DNA of 21,451 bases from a virus: IMG/VR virus record IMGVR_UViG_3300035698_003237, positions 1 to 21,451 of that record, one strand, 5' to 3'. Positions 1-7,393 of this stretch are shown here, one piece after another. The notes under the pieces were generated by a model. The model did not search any database. It saw only the letters and a program-made list of their open reading frames with translations, and had not been told where the DNA came from. The translations under genes and the position numbers were made by a program. Positions within the stretch are counted from its first letter, which is position 1; each line of letters starts with the position of its first letter.

Positions 1-218
1 ATGTAACTATGCAGTATAGATCTTCAGCACCACCCAAATATCATCTAACGGATAGATGGGATGCCGGCTGGCATCAACTACGTATGGGCATATTACATGA
101 TAAGAACATTAAACTAGATCCCGCCACCCAAAAACTGTACGATACTTTCAAGATTAAATACAAAGAATTGGGCAATCGGCTGCGCCCTAAGATATATGAA
201 TATGGATTTTTTAGATGA
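1..218 (+). CDS. C-terminal fragment of a probable phage DNA N6-adenine methyltransferase (5' end outside window)
   Basis: The frame is open from base 3 to the TGA at 216-218, so the ATG at 9 need not be the true start; no ribosome site can be judged this close to the edge. The 71 visible residues contain WDAGWHQLRMGI and, at the end, ELGNRLRPKIYEYGFF. From memory of the family, phage N6-adenine methyltransferases with a GEF(Y/F)TP start often finish with a WDAGW-Q-I-R segment followed by a basic helix ending IYE(F/Y)GFL. The start of just such a protein is cut by the right edge of this window, so this may be the other end of the same gene on a circular map. It overlaps the terminase start by ATGA. 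The family call rests on a short, catalytically uninformative tail; an unrelated small gene starting at base 9 remains possible. Confidence 0.5.
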   Translation, partial: VTMQYRSSAPPKYHLTDRWDAGWHQLRMGILHDKNIKLDPATQKLYDTFKIKYKELGNRLRPKIYEYGFFR

Positions 219-1504
219 AACACTTTAATGAACTTAATCAGTCAGAATTAAATGCTTTAACTAATTTATCTGACAATGCGAAAGTTGGAATGTACTATGA
301 TTGGTATGGTACTCAGACTGGTATCGCTCGTGCCCGCAGTAATCAGATACCTCCGAGTGGCGATTGGCGCACTTGGCTTATATGTGCGGGTCGTGGCTTT
401 GGTAAATCGGTATCGGGAGCGCAATGGGTCAGGCACAGGGTCGAAACCGGAGCAGCAAAATCAATAGCTATGGTTGGGCCCACCGCTGCTGATGTAAGAG
501 ATACAATGGTGGAGGGACCAGCTGGAATACTAGCTATATCTCCACCCTGGTTCAGGCCCAAATACGAAAGCTCGAAAGCTAGATTAACGTGGCCTAATGG
601 TGCGGTAGCACTGCTCAAATCTGCAGAGGACCCAAATAGACTCAGAGGTCCAAACTTAGACTCGCTCTGGTGCGATGAGATCATGTACTGGCAGCACGCA
701 GAACACGCATTTGATGTATTATTGCCCACACTCCGACTCGGATTAGATCCACGATGTGTGGTAACAACTACGCCAAAGAAGTCTGCGTTTCTGCGCAAAC
801 TAGAAGCAGATGATAGCACTATCATAACTACTGGGACAACATACGATAATCGAGATAATCTAGCTCCAGCGTTCTTCACGTCGATCATCAAACGATACGA
901 GGGCACTAGATTCGGAGATCAGGAGTTGCTGGCAATAGTCCACGATGAAGCCGAGAACGCCCTCTGGCGAGCAGACATAATACAACATGTTTCACCAACT
1001 AGCGAAATAGACTTCAAAAAAACCATTATCGGAGTGGACCCAGCAGTAACCGATAAGCAAACATCAGATGAAATCGGCATAGTATCAGTGGGATTAGGAC
1101 AAGATAACAACTACTATGTACTGGCGGATAAATCATTACATGGTGGAGTGAAGGCATGGGCTGAACAAGCTATCTGGCAATATCATACACATAACGCTGC
1201 ATACGTAGCGATAGAGTCCAACATGGGTGGTAATCTATTAATCAATGCCATCCATACACTGGATAATAGCGTCAAAGTAGAGCTGGTACCCAGTACCAGA
1301 TCCAAATCAGTACGAGCTGCACCAGTAGTAACCGAATATGAACGAGGTATGGTGTATCATATCGGTACGTTTCCCGAACTGGAAGAACAAATGTTAGGAT
1401 GGGAATCGGACTCCGACTTCAGCCCAGATAGATTAGACGCATTATGCATCGCACTGAACGAACTGATCAAACCAAAACGTAAAATCTTAGCTGGCATCGC
1501 ATAA
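215..1504 (+). CDS. terL: Terminase large subunit (DNA packaging ATPase and nuclease)
   Basis: This is the packaging motor: it pumps DNA into the prohead using ATP and cuts the concatemer. The 429 residues fit a compact TerL. In the ATPase domain, the Walker A is GRGFGKS at about 59-65, the Walker B ends in LWCDE at 151-155 (D154 with catalytic E155), and the coupling motif is VTTTPKK at 183-189. The C-terminal RNase H-like nuclease shows acidic residues D275 (IIGVDPA), E334 (VAIESN) and D408 (DRLDAL). The start overlaps the upstream stop as ATGA, indicating translational coupling. No small terminase lies just upstream; the likely TerS gene is at 19869-20318, near the right edge. Function is secure; the packaging type (cos or headful) cannot be read from this. 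Confidence 0.96.
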   Translation: MKHFNELNQSELNALTNLSDNAKVGMYYDWYGTQTGIARARSNQIPPSGDWRTWLICAGRGFGKSVSGAQWVRHRVETGAAKSIAMVGPTAADVRDTMVEGPAGILAISPPWFRPKYESSKARLTWPNGAVALLKSAEDPNRLRGPNLDSLWCDEIMYWQHAEHAFDVLLPTLRLGLDPRCVVTTTPKKSAFLRKLEADDSTIITTGTTYDNRDNLAPAFFTSIIKRYEGTRFGDQELLAIVHDEAENALWRADIIQHVSPTSEIDFKKTIIGVDPAVTDKQTSDEIGIVSVGLGQDNNYYVLADKSLHGGVKAWAEQAIWQYHTHNAAYVAIESNMGGNLLINAIHTLDNSVKVELVPSTRSKSVRAAPVVTEYERGMVYHIGTFPELEEQMLGWESDSDFSPDRLDALCIALNELIKPKRKILAGIA

Positions 1505-1560
1505 TTAAATAAAATAAGTTGATATGATTGTTTGCATTTCACGTTTATAACGTTTATCTT

Positions 1561-1629
1561 ATTTAAAGCTAAAGGGGAGCAAATAAGAGAACTTAAATGT
1601 TCCGCTCTCCACCAAAATAAAGGGACACC
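1561..1629 (+). promoter_or_regulatory. AT-rich leader with hairpin and a 7-codon mini-ORF ahead of the virion protein gene
   Basis: The 125-base gap after terL begins AT-rich, with a direct repeat ACGTTTAT/AACGTTTAT near 1542-1559 and ATTTAAA at 1561-1567. GGGGAGC (1574-1580) can pair with GCTCTCC (1604-1610), seven pairs including one G-T, and inside it GAAC (1589-1592) pairs with GTTC (1599-1602). An ATG at 1597 with GGGGAG upstream opens a seven-codon frame (MFRSPPK, stop 1618-1620), ending nine bases before the real gene start at 1630. The stretch 1561-1599 resembles the leader before terS at 19834-19871. A promoter or a translational control site is inferred, not shown. Confidence 0.35.
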
Positions 1630-2316
1630 ATGTCAGATGCATCATGGACTGGCTCTCTACGCCGTCACGTCGTCAATAATGCGAATCTCAACGAACTCAA
1701 CACCACTATCAGTAGTGGTACTGTTGTCATCGAAAGTGGCAACGTATCTATAGTCGATGCAGATGGCGACAAGGCCAAAGTAGACACAATAGTCTCCAGT
1801 CTACAGGTTATAGATGTAATGCATCACGAGATTCACGAAGCCTGTGCATACAACTTAACTGCATTCAGTGGATCGGTTGCCGACAACGATTACCTTACAG
1901 TTTCCATCGAGACTCCAGCTGATAAAGCACTACATATCTTATGGGGCGCAGAAGTATATTCAACGGACGCCTCGCCTGATTATTGTGAATTAATCGGACT
2001 ATCTGGATCAGCCGTGGCACTTTCTGGGCTTCCTCAAGTTCCTATTAATAAGTGGATGGGCCACGCTAATACCACTGATACAGTTTGTACTGTATCAGGA
2101 TTTGCTGATCCCCTTACTATGTTCGCCGACTCCGGTATTGTATATGGTCCAGTGTTAATACAACCTGGTGGGCGGAAGAGTGGAGCTGGTATACAAGGTG
2201 GCGGTAGAGACGAGTGGATAATGGATTCAGGGGTAGTAGTTGGACTGGCACTGAAAAATAACACTGGTGGCACTGCAGCATTGCAAATAACACTCGAATG
2301 GTATGAACACTCCTAA
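1630..2316 (+). CDS. Putative virion structural protein, beta-rich (family of unknown function)
   Basis: A 228-residue protein between terminase and portal. It has no signal peptide or membrane segment and is rich in Gly, Ser, Thr and Val with alternating hydrophobic residues, as in beta-sandwich virion proteins. From family memory, its pattern (a central HHEIHEACAYNL segment, a Gly-rich stretch RKSGAGIQGGGRDEW, and a C-terminal LALKNNTGGTAALQI then WYEH) is like uncharacterised structural proteins common in environmental siphophages. The start at 1630 has AGGGA at 1621-1625 only four bases away and may be coupled to the mini-ORF that ends at 1620. An ATG 14 bases before the portal start lies inside this gene. 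A head decoration or fibre role is possible; no enzyme motif is visible. Confidence 0.7.
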   Translation: MSDASWTGSLRRHVVNNANLNELNTTISSGTVVIESGNVSIVDADGDKAKVDTIVSSLQVIDVMHHEIHEACAYNLTAFSGSVADNDYLTVSIETPADKALHILWGAEVYSTDASPDYCELIGLSGSAVALSGLPQVPINKWMGHANTTDTVCTVSGFADPLTMFADSGIVYGPVLIQPGGRKSGAGIQGGGRDEWIMDSGVVVGLALKNNTGGTAALQITLEWYEHS

Positions 2317-2326
2317 AGGATATAAA

Positions 2327-3601
2327 ATGGGCACACTAATGGATTGGGCCAAATCACTAGGTCCGATGATAAATACCAAGGCGATAGTAGATGAAGCTAC
2401 CAGGCAGATAGATACTGGATATGGTGGTGATTTTTCGCTTCGTCCTGGTATATCAGTTACAAACCTGGGTGGTACGCCCACGGATATGTCTTCATACGAT
2501 ACGATGCTATCAGAAGGATTCAGCAAAAACCCAGATGTAAGAGCATGTATTTCCGAGATAGCGGCAGCGATAAATGGATTAGAATTAGAGTTTAAGATTG
2601 GTGAGGCGACAATAGAAAACAAGCAATTAAAGAAGCTATTAAAGCGCCCAAATCAATTTCAGACGGGCGATGAATTCATAGAGATGCTGATATCCCACTT
2701 GCTCTTAGCTGGCAATGCATATATAGTAGCCGCTGGAGGTATCGTTAATATAGAACCTAGCAGTTTATGGCTTTTAAATCCTAAGTTTATAACGGTTAAA
2801 ACTGGGGATGCTGATCAGCCGATCCAGGGATTTACATGGAAGCTGGGTGAAAAAGGTGAAAAGTTCTACAGAGTTGAAGAAGTACTACATTTAAAAGAAC
2901 TCAATCCAGATACTGTACTAACAGGTCAAAGCCCACTACGATCAGCTGCGTATCATATAGACTTCGGGAACGAAGGCATGGAGTGGGACCTATCACTAGT
3001 ACGCAATGGTGGACTAATTGGTGGAGTTCTCAAAGTACCTGATGATATGGGAGATGACCCAAAGGCATTAGATCGGATCAAGGGCGAACTGCGAGATAAG
3101 TTCAGTGGCTCCGATAATCCAGATAAGTATTTTATAGCTTATGGTGGCATGGAATACGAGCCAGCCTCGTGGAGTCCACGAGATGCAATGTGGCTCGAAG
3201 GACTTACACTATCCACTCGCAAAATATGCAGTGTATTAAGAATCCCACCCGAGATCATAGGCGACCATGAGAATTCAACATACAATAACTACGATGCAGC
3301 TAAGAAGAGTTTCTACACTGAATGTGTTATTCCATATACGAATAAGATTTTAAGTGGTTTAAACTATTGGCTTTCACCTAAGTTTGGTGATAACTTACTT
3401 ATATCATTTAATCAAGACAAAATAGATGTCTTACAAGATGATAAGACTCCAGCATATGATCGTGTCACAAAAGCATTTCAAGCTGGACTGCTATCGCGTG
3501 AAGCTGCACTGGAAGAACTGGGCATACACGATAAAGGCACCACGTTCGCAGGTAAACCAGATCCGGTAGAAGTACAACCAGAGGAAGAATCAAGTGAGTA
3601 A
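2327..3601 (+). CDS. Portal protein (HK97 type)
   Basis: Forms the dodecameric ring at the unique capsid vertex, through which DNA enters and to which the tail attaches. The sequence has the family hallmarks: an N-terminal VRACISEIAAAINGLEL helix, LLKRPNQFQTGDEFIEML, LLLAGNAYIV, LNPKFITVK, VLHLKELNPD, GQSPLRSA, and a stem/crown region ending RIPPEIIGDHENSTYNNYDAAKKSFYT. I place the start at the ATG at 2327 because AAAGGA at 2315-2320 sits six bases upstream; the in-frame ATG at 2303 lies inside the preceding gene and has no such site. That gives 424 residues, normal for this family. The acidic tail (EVQPEEESSE) encodes the GAGGAAG ribosome site of the next gene. Confidence 0.95.
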   Translation: MGTLMDWAKSLGPMINTKAIVDEATRQIDTGYGGDFSLRPGISVTNLGGTPTDMSSYDTMLSEGFSKNPDVRACISEIAAAINGLELEFKIGEATIENKQLKKLLKRPNQFQTGDEFIEMLISHLLLAGNAYIVAAGGIVNIEPSSLWLLNPKFITVKTGDADQPIQGFTWKLGEKGEKFYRVEEVLHLKELNPDTVLTGQSPLRSAAYHIDFGNEGMEWDLSLVRNGGLIGGVLKVPDDMGDDPKALDRIKGELRDKFSGSDNPDKYFIAYGGMEYEPASWSPRDAMWLEGLTLSTRKICSVLRIPPEIIGDHENSTYNNYDAAKKSFYTECVIPYTNKILSGLNYWLSPKFGDNLLISFNQDKIDVLQDDKTPAYDRVTKAFQAGLLSREAALEELGIHDKGTTFAGKPDPVEVQPEEESSE

Positions 3602-4331
3602 TATAAAGACAAACGACATGATCGTCCGCGAGATGCCGATCAGTATAGACGATGACAGTGCTGAGACGGGTGCGATAAGTGGGTACGCCATGAAGTGGAA
3701 CGTGTTGGACGACCATGGCACCATATTTGATCGTAGATCATTTAACCAGTCGTTGCGTAGTGGTCGCAAATACACTCTACTCTGGTCTCATAAACAGGAA
3801 GAGCCAATCGGTAAGATATTGTCGGTTGAAGAAGACAACATTGGACTTAAGTTCAGCGCTGCGCTTAATCTAGATGTACAGCGCTCACGTGAAGTACTAA
3901 GTATGCTGCGAAATGGAGACATAAGTGGTGTATCCATTGGTGGCAAAGTACTTAACATGCGATTAGATGCAGATATGATGCCGCATATCACCGAAGTTAA
4001 GTTAAATGAGATTAGTCTCGTTTCTATACCATCGGTGCCAGGGGCAGGAATCATCACCGTGAGGTCTGTAGAAGACGCAATGTCGTGCATACTTCACGCT
4101 AATCCAGATCAAATAACAGATCAAGTTGAGCAAGCACAAAAAGTGCTAGAAACACTAACGACACTCCTAACAACCGAGGCACCTGGTGGCACCACTCGGG
4201 ATACCGAGCCGGACCAACTCGAAACTCTACCGGATAATGAGCCGTCGACAACAGAGACTGAGTTGCTATCGCTACTAAGTGGAAATCCCAACGATGCAGC
4301 TAAGAGTCTAATCGATTTACTAAACTCATGA
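3594..4331 (+). CDS. HK97-family prohead protease (peptidase S78)
   Basis: Serine protease that matures the capsid by removing the scaffold-like delta domain from the capsid protein, then digests itself. The catalytic His is probably H66 in LLWSHKQEEPIG and the nucleophile S114 in ISGVSIGG, followed by the conserved EVKLNEISLVSIPS strand. The start is GTG at 3594, eight bases inside the portal gene, chosen because GAGGAAG at 3581-3587 is correctly spaced; the ATG at 3618 is less well placed. Residues 1-160 hold the protease. The remaining 85 or so are acidic, Thr/Ser-rich and helical at the end (ETLTTLLTTEAPGGTT, AKSLIDLLNS), a tail that could help scaffolding or bind the capsid protein. Confidence 0.92.
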   Translation: MSNIKTNDMIVREMPISIDDDSAETGAISGYAMKWNVLDDHGTIFDRRSFNQSLRSGRKYTLLWSHKQEEPIGKILSVEEDNIGLKFSAALNLDVQRSREVLSMLRNGDISGVSIGGKVLNMRLDADMMPHITEVKLNEISLVSIPSVPGAGIITVRSVEDAMSCILHANPDQITDQVEQAQKVLETLTTLLTTEAPGGTTRDTEPDQLETLPDNEPSTTETELLSLLSGNPNDAAKSLIDLLNS

Positions 4332-4343
4332 GGAGAGTTCCAC

Positions 4344-5561
4344 ATGGATCTCAAAGCAGAAGACGTCCAGAAGTTTTCCGAGATGGTCTCAACGGCTACC
4401 GAGTTCCGCTCGCAGATCAATACAGCTATCGAAGCTGGCAATGGCGTGGCAGAACTGAAGACTAAACTGGATAAGGTAACAACTGATATCGGCGATCTAG
4501 CAGAGAGAATGCAGAAGCCGGATATCAAGGATATTGAAGAGAAGACAAAGAACGACATAGAAACACGCGCACATGAAGCGTTTATCACGCGTATGCAACA
4601 TGGTACGATGGATACGTTGGATACCGAAACAAGACAAGCATATACCACGTCCCTAATGGGCGCATATGGTAAGCTTGAGGAACTCGACGTCCGTGCACTG
4701 TCAGTCTCTAATGACTCGCAGGCTGCATATCTTGTCGATCCCGACTATGCGGCTGGCATAATCAAGGACATATCGGAGTTTTCACCCATCAGACGACATG
4801 CGCAGGTCAGAACTACACGTAGTACGGCTGTTAAGATTCGCAATCGTACGACTGTTGCTGGAGCTACATGGGTTGGCGAGACAAGTACTCGCGCGGAAAC
4901 GACTAATCCAGCTTACGGGCTGATTACCATTCCTGTCAACGAGATGCAAGCTCAAATTCCTGTATCGACATGGATTCTTGAGGATGCGAAGGGCCTCGAA
5001 AGCGAACTACGCAGCGAATTTGCGGAAGCTTTCGGAGTGGCTGAGAATGCAGCGTTTGTCTCTGGCTCAGGTAATATGAGACCGGAAGGTTTCATGCGTA
5101 ACACAACCTTGCTGGCTGACTACGTTGCTTCATCTTCGGGTACAGCGATTGAAGACCCAAGACAAATCCGTAAAATGCCGCTTAACGTCAGCGAACAGTA
5201 TAGACGTAACGGTATGTTCTTCATGAACCGCTCAACGTATGCCGATATCATATCGCTATACGATGGATCGAGTGCGTTTGCGCTCAAAGATGGAATGCTT
5301 TCGAAGATTCCTCTAGTGATAGATGGTTATCCTGTCGTTCTTACGCCGGATATGCCAGATATCGCAGCGAATGCTTATCCGATATTGTTCGCGGATATGC
5401 GCCAGCTTTACACGATCATCGAACGTACCGCCGTTCAGATTATGCGCGACCCGTATACCCTGAAGGACACTGGGCAAGTTGAGTACGACGCCCGCAAACG
5501 AGTTGGTGGCGCAGTGCAGAATTCTAGTGCTGGTGTCGTTATGAAAGTGTCGGCTAGTTAA
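4344..5561 (+). CDS. Major capsid protein (HK97 fold)
   Basis: Builds the icosahedral shell. The 405 residues split into a charged, coiled-coil-like N-terminal delta domain (about 1-115) serving as internal scaffold, and the HK97 fold. The junction reads RALSVSNDSQAAYLVDPDY at 117-135, the usual position of the mature N terminus; cleavage by the upstream protease near here is inferred. Further fold hallmarks are the ATWVGET loop, EDAKGLESEL helix, ENAAFVSGSG, and a C-terminal FADMRQLYTI / QVEYDARKRVGGAV segment. GAGGAG upstream of the ATG gives a strong ribosome site. Codons look less AT-biased at third positions than in neighbours, as expected of a very highly expressed gene. Confidence 0.96.
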   Translation: MDLKAEDVQKFSEMVSTATEFRSQINTAIEAGNGVAELKTKLDKVTTDIGDLAERMQKPDIKDIEEKTKNDIETRAHEAFITRMQHGTMDTLDTETRQAYTTSLMGAYGKLEELDVRALSVSNDSQAAYLVDPDYAAGIIKDISEFSPIRRHAQVRTTRSTAVKIRNRTTVAGATWVGETSTRAETTNPAYGLITIPVNEMQAQIPVSTWILEDAKGLESELRSEFAEAFGVAENAAFVSGSGNMRPEGFMRNTTLLADYVASSSGTAIEDPRQIRKMPLNVSEQYRRNGMFFMNRSTYADIISLYDGSSAFALKDGMLSKIPLVIDGYPVVLTPDMPDIAANAYPILFADMRQLYTIIERTAVQIMRDPYTLKDTGQVEYDARKRVGGAVQNSSAGVVMKVSAS

Positions 5562-5581
5562 GTCGATAGAAAGGATTTAAC

Positions 5582-6007
5582 ATGAGTCGCGATCTAAGAA
5601 GTAATACAACGGTCAAAAGTGCTCTAGTGTCCGCTGCGCACACAACCAGTGTAAGTGGTGAGATTATAGACGTCCTGGATTACGAGAGCTGCATGTTCGT
5701 GCTATATAATGGTGCGCAGGCAGACCTCGACGGTGGGAAGTATTTTACCCCCACCCTGCAGTCTGGTGATAATTTAGCACTTAGTGATGCAGCAACGGTT
5801 GGAACTGGTTATCTCACAGATAGTTTTGTGGTGATTTCTGGTGCCGCTGGCGCTGGTGCGCCGTCTGGCGTACAGGCAGTCGGTTATGAAGGTGATGCCA
5901 GGTATCTACGCGTCGTCCTTACCGAAACTGGAGTTGCTACCGGAGTTATCGGAGCAGTTGCAGTACTCGGCGAGCCGCTTAATGCGAAAACAGCAGTAAA
6001 TAGTTAA
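5582..6007 (+). CDS. Capsid-associated small structural protein
   Basis: A 141-residue protein directly after the capsid gene, with AAGGA at 5571-5575 as ribosome site. It is Gly/Ala/Val-rich with predicted beta strands and no catalytic motif. The pattern GEIIDVLDYESCMFVLYNGA, then GVQAVGYEGDARYLRVVLTETG, then AVAVLGEPLNA is one I recognise from unnamed proteins that often follow capsid genes in HK97-like siphophages. A decoration or head-completion role is inferred from position only. It is followed by the strong hairpin at 6014-6035. Confidence 0.7.
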   Translation: MSRDLRSNTTVKSALVSAAHTTSVSGEIIDVLDYESCMFVLYNGAQADLDGGKYFTPTLQSGDNLALSDAATVGTGYLTDSFVVISGAAGAGAPSGVQAVGYEGDARYLRVVLTETGVATGVIGAVAVLGEPLNAKTAVNS

Positions 6008-6013
6008 ACTAGA

Positions 6014-6035
6014 TGGGGAGGGGAAACCCTCCCCA
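6014..6035 (+). promoter_or_regulatory. Strong RNA hairpin after the capsid gene block
   Basis: TGGGGAGGG (6014-6022) and CCCTCCCCA (6027-6035) are perfect complements, nine pairs closed by a GAAA tetraloop. No T-run follows, so it is not a standard intrinsic terminator. It ends 10 bases before the GGAG ribosome site of the next gene. Likely roles are protecting the 3' end of capsid mRNA, partial attenuation, or an RNase processing site. The in-frame ATG at 6013 begins inside it and is not the start of the downstream gene. Confidence 0.8.
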
Positions 6036-6054
6036 CTATCACTATGGAGCAAAG

Positions 6055-6693
6055 ATGAATACAGTAATAGTTACAGCCCCGACGGAGCAACCTGTAACAA
6101 CGGCTGAAGTTAAGAGCCATATAGGTATACCATCGGCAACAACTACATTCGATTCAGTGATTTCTGGTATGTATATACCAGCGGCGACGCTCCAGGCCGA
6201 GAACTATACAGCAAAGAAGTTCGTAGATCAAGTATGGGACGCGACCTGGGATGCTATACCTGGGCCGCCAGGATTCGTAGACGATATCAAGTGGACCATA
6301 GGTTGGCCTCTTGGTATATCACTACCTGGATATGGGTTCATCGAGTTACCATATTCTCCACTAGATTCTGTGTCTGGCGTGTATTATACAGATACGGACA
6401 ACACGGAAACTGAAGTTAGTGGTACGGTCTACACGACCGATACTAATTCTACACCTGGTCGCATATTGCTCAACAATGGACAATCATGGCCCACTGGATT
6501 ACGTGGATATGATTCGTTCAGGGTGCGATATACATGTGGATACGGTGCAGCAGTTGCAGTTCCAGCAGATATCAAACTTGCAATAATGACAATAGCAGCA
6601 GCATTCTTCGCACATAAGGGCATGTGTAGCGATGATGTTATACCTAAGACGGCGTACCGGATACTGAACAAGCGGAAGGTGGTAACACTATAA
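6055..6693 (+). CDS. Head-tail connector protein (gp6-like)
   Basis: Binds below the portal as the first ring of the neck. The N terminus, VTAPTEQPVTTAEVKSHIGI, then a helix with AAATLQAENYTAKKFV-like spacing, the central beta part around LPYSPLDSVSGVYYTD, and the C-terminal PADIKLAIMTIAAAFFAHKG helix match gp6-type connectors. I choose the ATG at 6055, preceded by GGAG at 6046-6049, giving 212 residues. The longer frame from 6013 would translate the hairpin and add an unlikely MGRGNPPHYHYGAK leader. The stop overlaps the next start by one base. Confidence 0.88.
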   Translation: MNTVIVTAPTEQPVTTAEVKSHIGIPSATTTFDSVISGMYIPAATLQAENYTAKKFVDQVWDATWDAIPGPPGFVDDIKWTIGWPLGISLPGYGFIELPYSPLDSVSGVYYTDTDNTETEVSGTVYTTDTNSTPGRILLNNGQSWPTGLRGYDSFRVRYTCGYGAAVAVPADIKLAIMTIAAAFFAHKGMCSDDVIPKTAYRILNKRKVVTL

Positions 6694-7031
6694 TGGCATG
6701 TAAGAATAGTATTTCAGTTCCCACTTTGATGCACTCGGTAGATATTGAGGCATATAGTAGTGGCCGAAGTGTCGGTGGTATATCATCTGGCACATGGACA
6801 GCCAGTAGTAGTGGTGTACAATGTGATATCAGGCCCATTGGTGGCGGCGAGATAGAACGTAATCAACACGAAGAACACTATACTACACATGAGATCACGA
6901 TGTGGTACGATGCAGATTTGAGTACCGCTAAGAGGATCAATTACAACGATAGAGTATTCAATATCAAGCGCATAATCACGGTACATGAAGGCAATATGCT
7001 ACAGATTCTGCGAGTGGAAGAGGTATTATAG
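6693..7031 (+). CDS. Head closure / head-tail adaptor protein
   Basis: A 112-residue protein in the standard position between connector and gp10-like protein. Its order of strands (DIEAYSSGRSVGGISSGTWT, GVQCDIRPIGGGEIERN, HEITMWYDADL, INYNDRVFNIKRIITV, NMLQILRVEEVL) fits the SPP1 gp16 / HK97 gp7 adaptor family, in which a compact beta barrel plugs the portal channel. The start TAATG shares an A with the connector stop, and the stop shares a G with the next GTG start, so translation is coupled throughout this block. Confidence 0.8.
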   Translation: MACKNSISVPTLMHSVDIEAYSSGRSVGGISSGTWTASSSGVQCDIRPIGGGEIERNQHEEHYTTHEITMWYDADLSTAKRINYNDRVFNIKRIITVHEGNMLQILRVEEVL

Positions 7032-7393
7032 TGTTATCATACAGCTTGACTGGCACCGAAACATTGACGAGGAAGATCAATGGAATGGACGCCCCATTAG
7101 TTAACGCACTATTGGCAGCGATAAATACGGGACTGAAGAAGGTACGCGATGATGCTAAGAGTTTAGCTCCAGTCGATACTGGCGAGTTAAGAGATAGCAT
7201 AGTGGTGATTAATGCCACGAAAACAGATAGTGGCGCAGTAGTGGCGAGGGCAGATCATGCATCATATGTTGAGTTTGGGACAACTAAGATGGCAGCACAG
7301 CCATTCTTATTCCCAGCACTAGAGTCGAATAAAGCGTATATCGAGAGAACGCTTAAATCCGATGGTAAAGTTGCTATAAGGAAGGCAGTCTAA
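7031..7393 (+). CDS. HK97 gp10-like tail completion / neck protein
   Basis: A 120-residue neck protein. The diagnostic family pattern is clear: a helix ending KKVRDDAKSLAPVDTGELRDSI, then a strand with ATKTDSGAVVARADHASYVEFGTTKMAAQPFLFPAL. This protein joins the head neck to the tail tube terminator. The start is GTG at 7031, with AGAGG at 7018-7022 as ribosome site; no ATG lies nearby in frame. It overlaps its neighbours by one base on each side. Confidence 0.9.
   Translation: MLSYSLTGTETLTRKINGMDAPLVNALLAAINTGLKKVRDDAKSLAPVDTGELRDSIVVINATKTDSGAVVARADHASYVEFGTTKMAAQPFLFPALESNKAYIERTLKSDGKVAIRKAV

Noticed and set aside
343-906. 187-residue minus-strand open frame opposite terL
   Set aside because: It is fully opposite a gene with conserved catalytic motifs and shows no domain; the same holds for the other minus-strand frames.
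1532-1753. 73-residue reading frame after terL
   Set aside because: It overlaps the virion protein gene in another frame, lacks a ribosome site, and has no protein-like pattern beyond low-complexity hydrophobic residues.
2303-2326. ATG at 2303 as the portal start
   Set aside because: It lies inside the preceding gene with no ribosome site, whereas ATG 2327 follows AAAGGA.
6013-6054. ATG at 6013 as the connector start
   Set aside because: It lies in the strong hairpin, encodes an atypical Gly/Pro/His-rich leader and has no ribosome site; ATG 6055 has GGAG at correct spacing.
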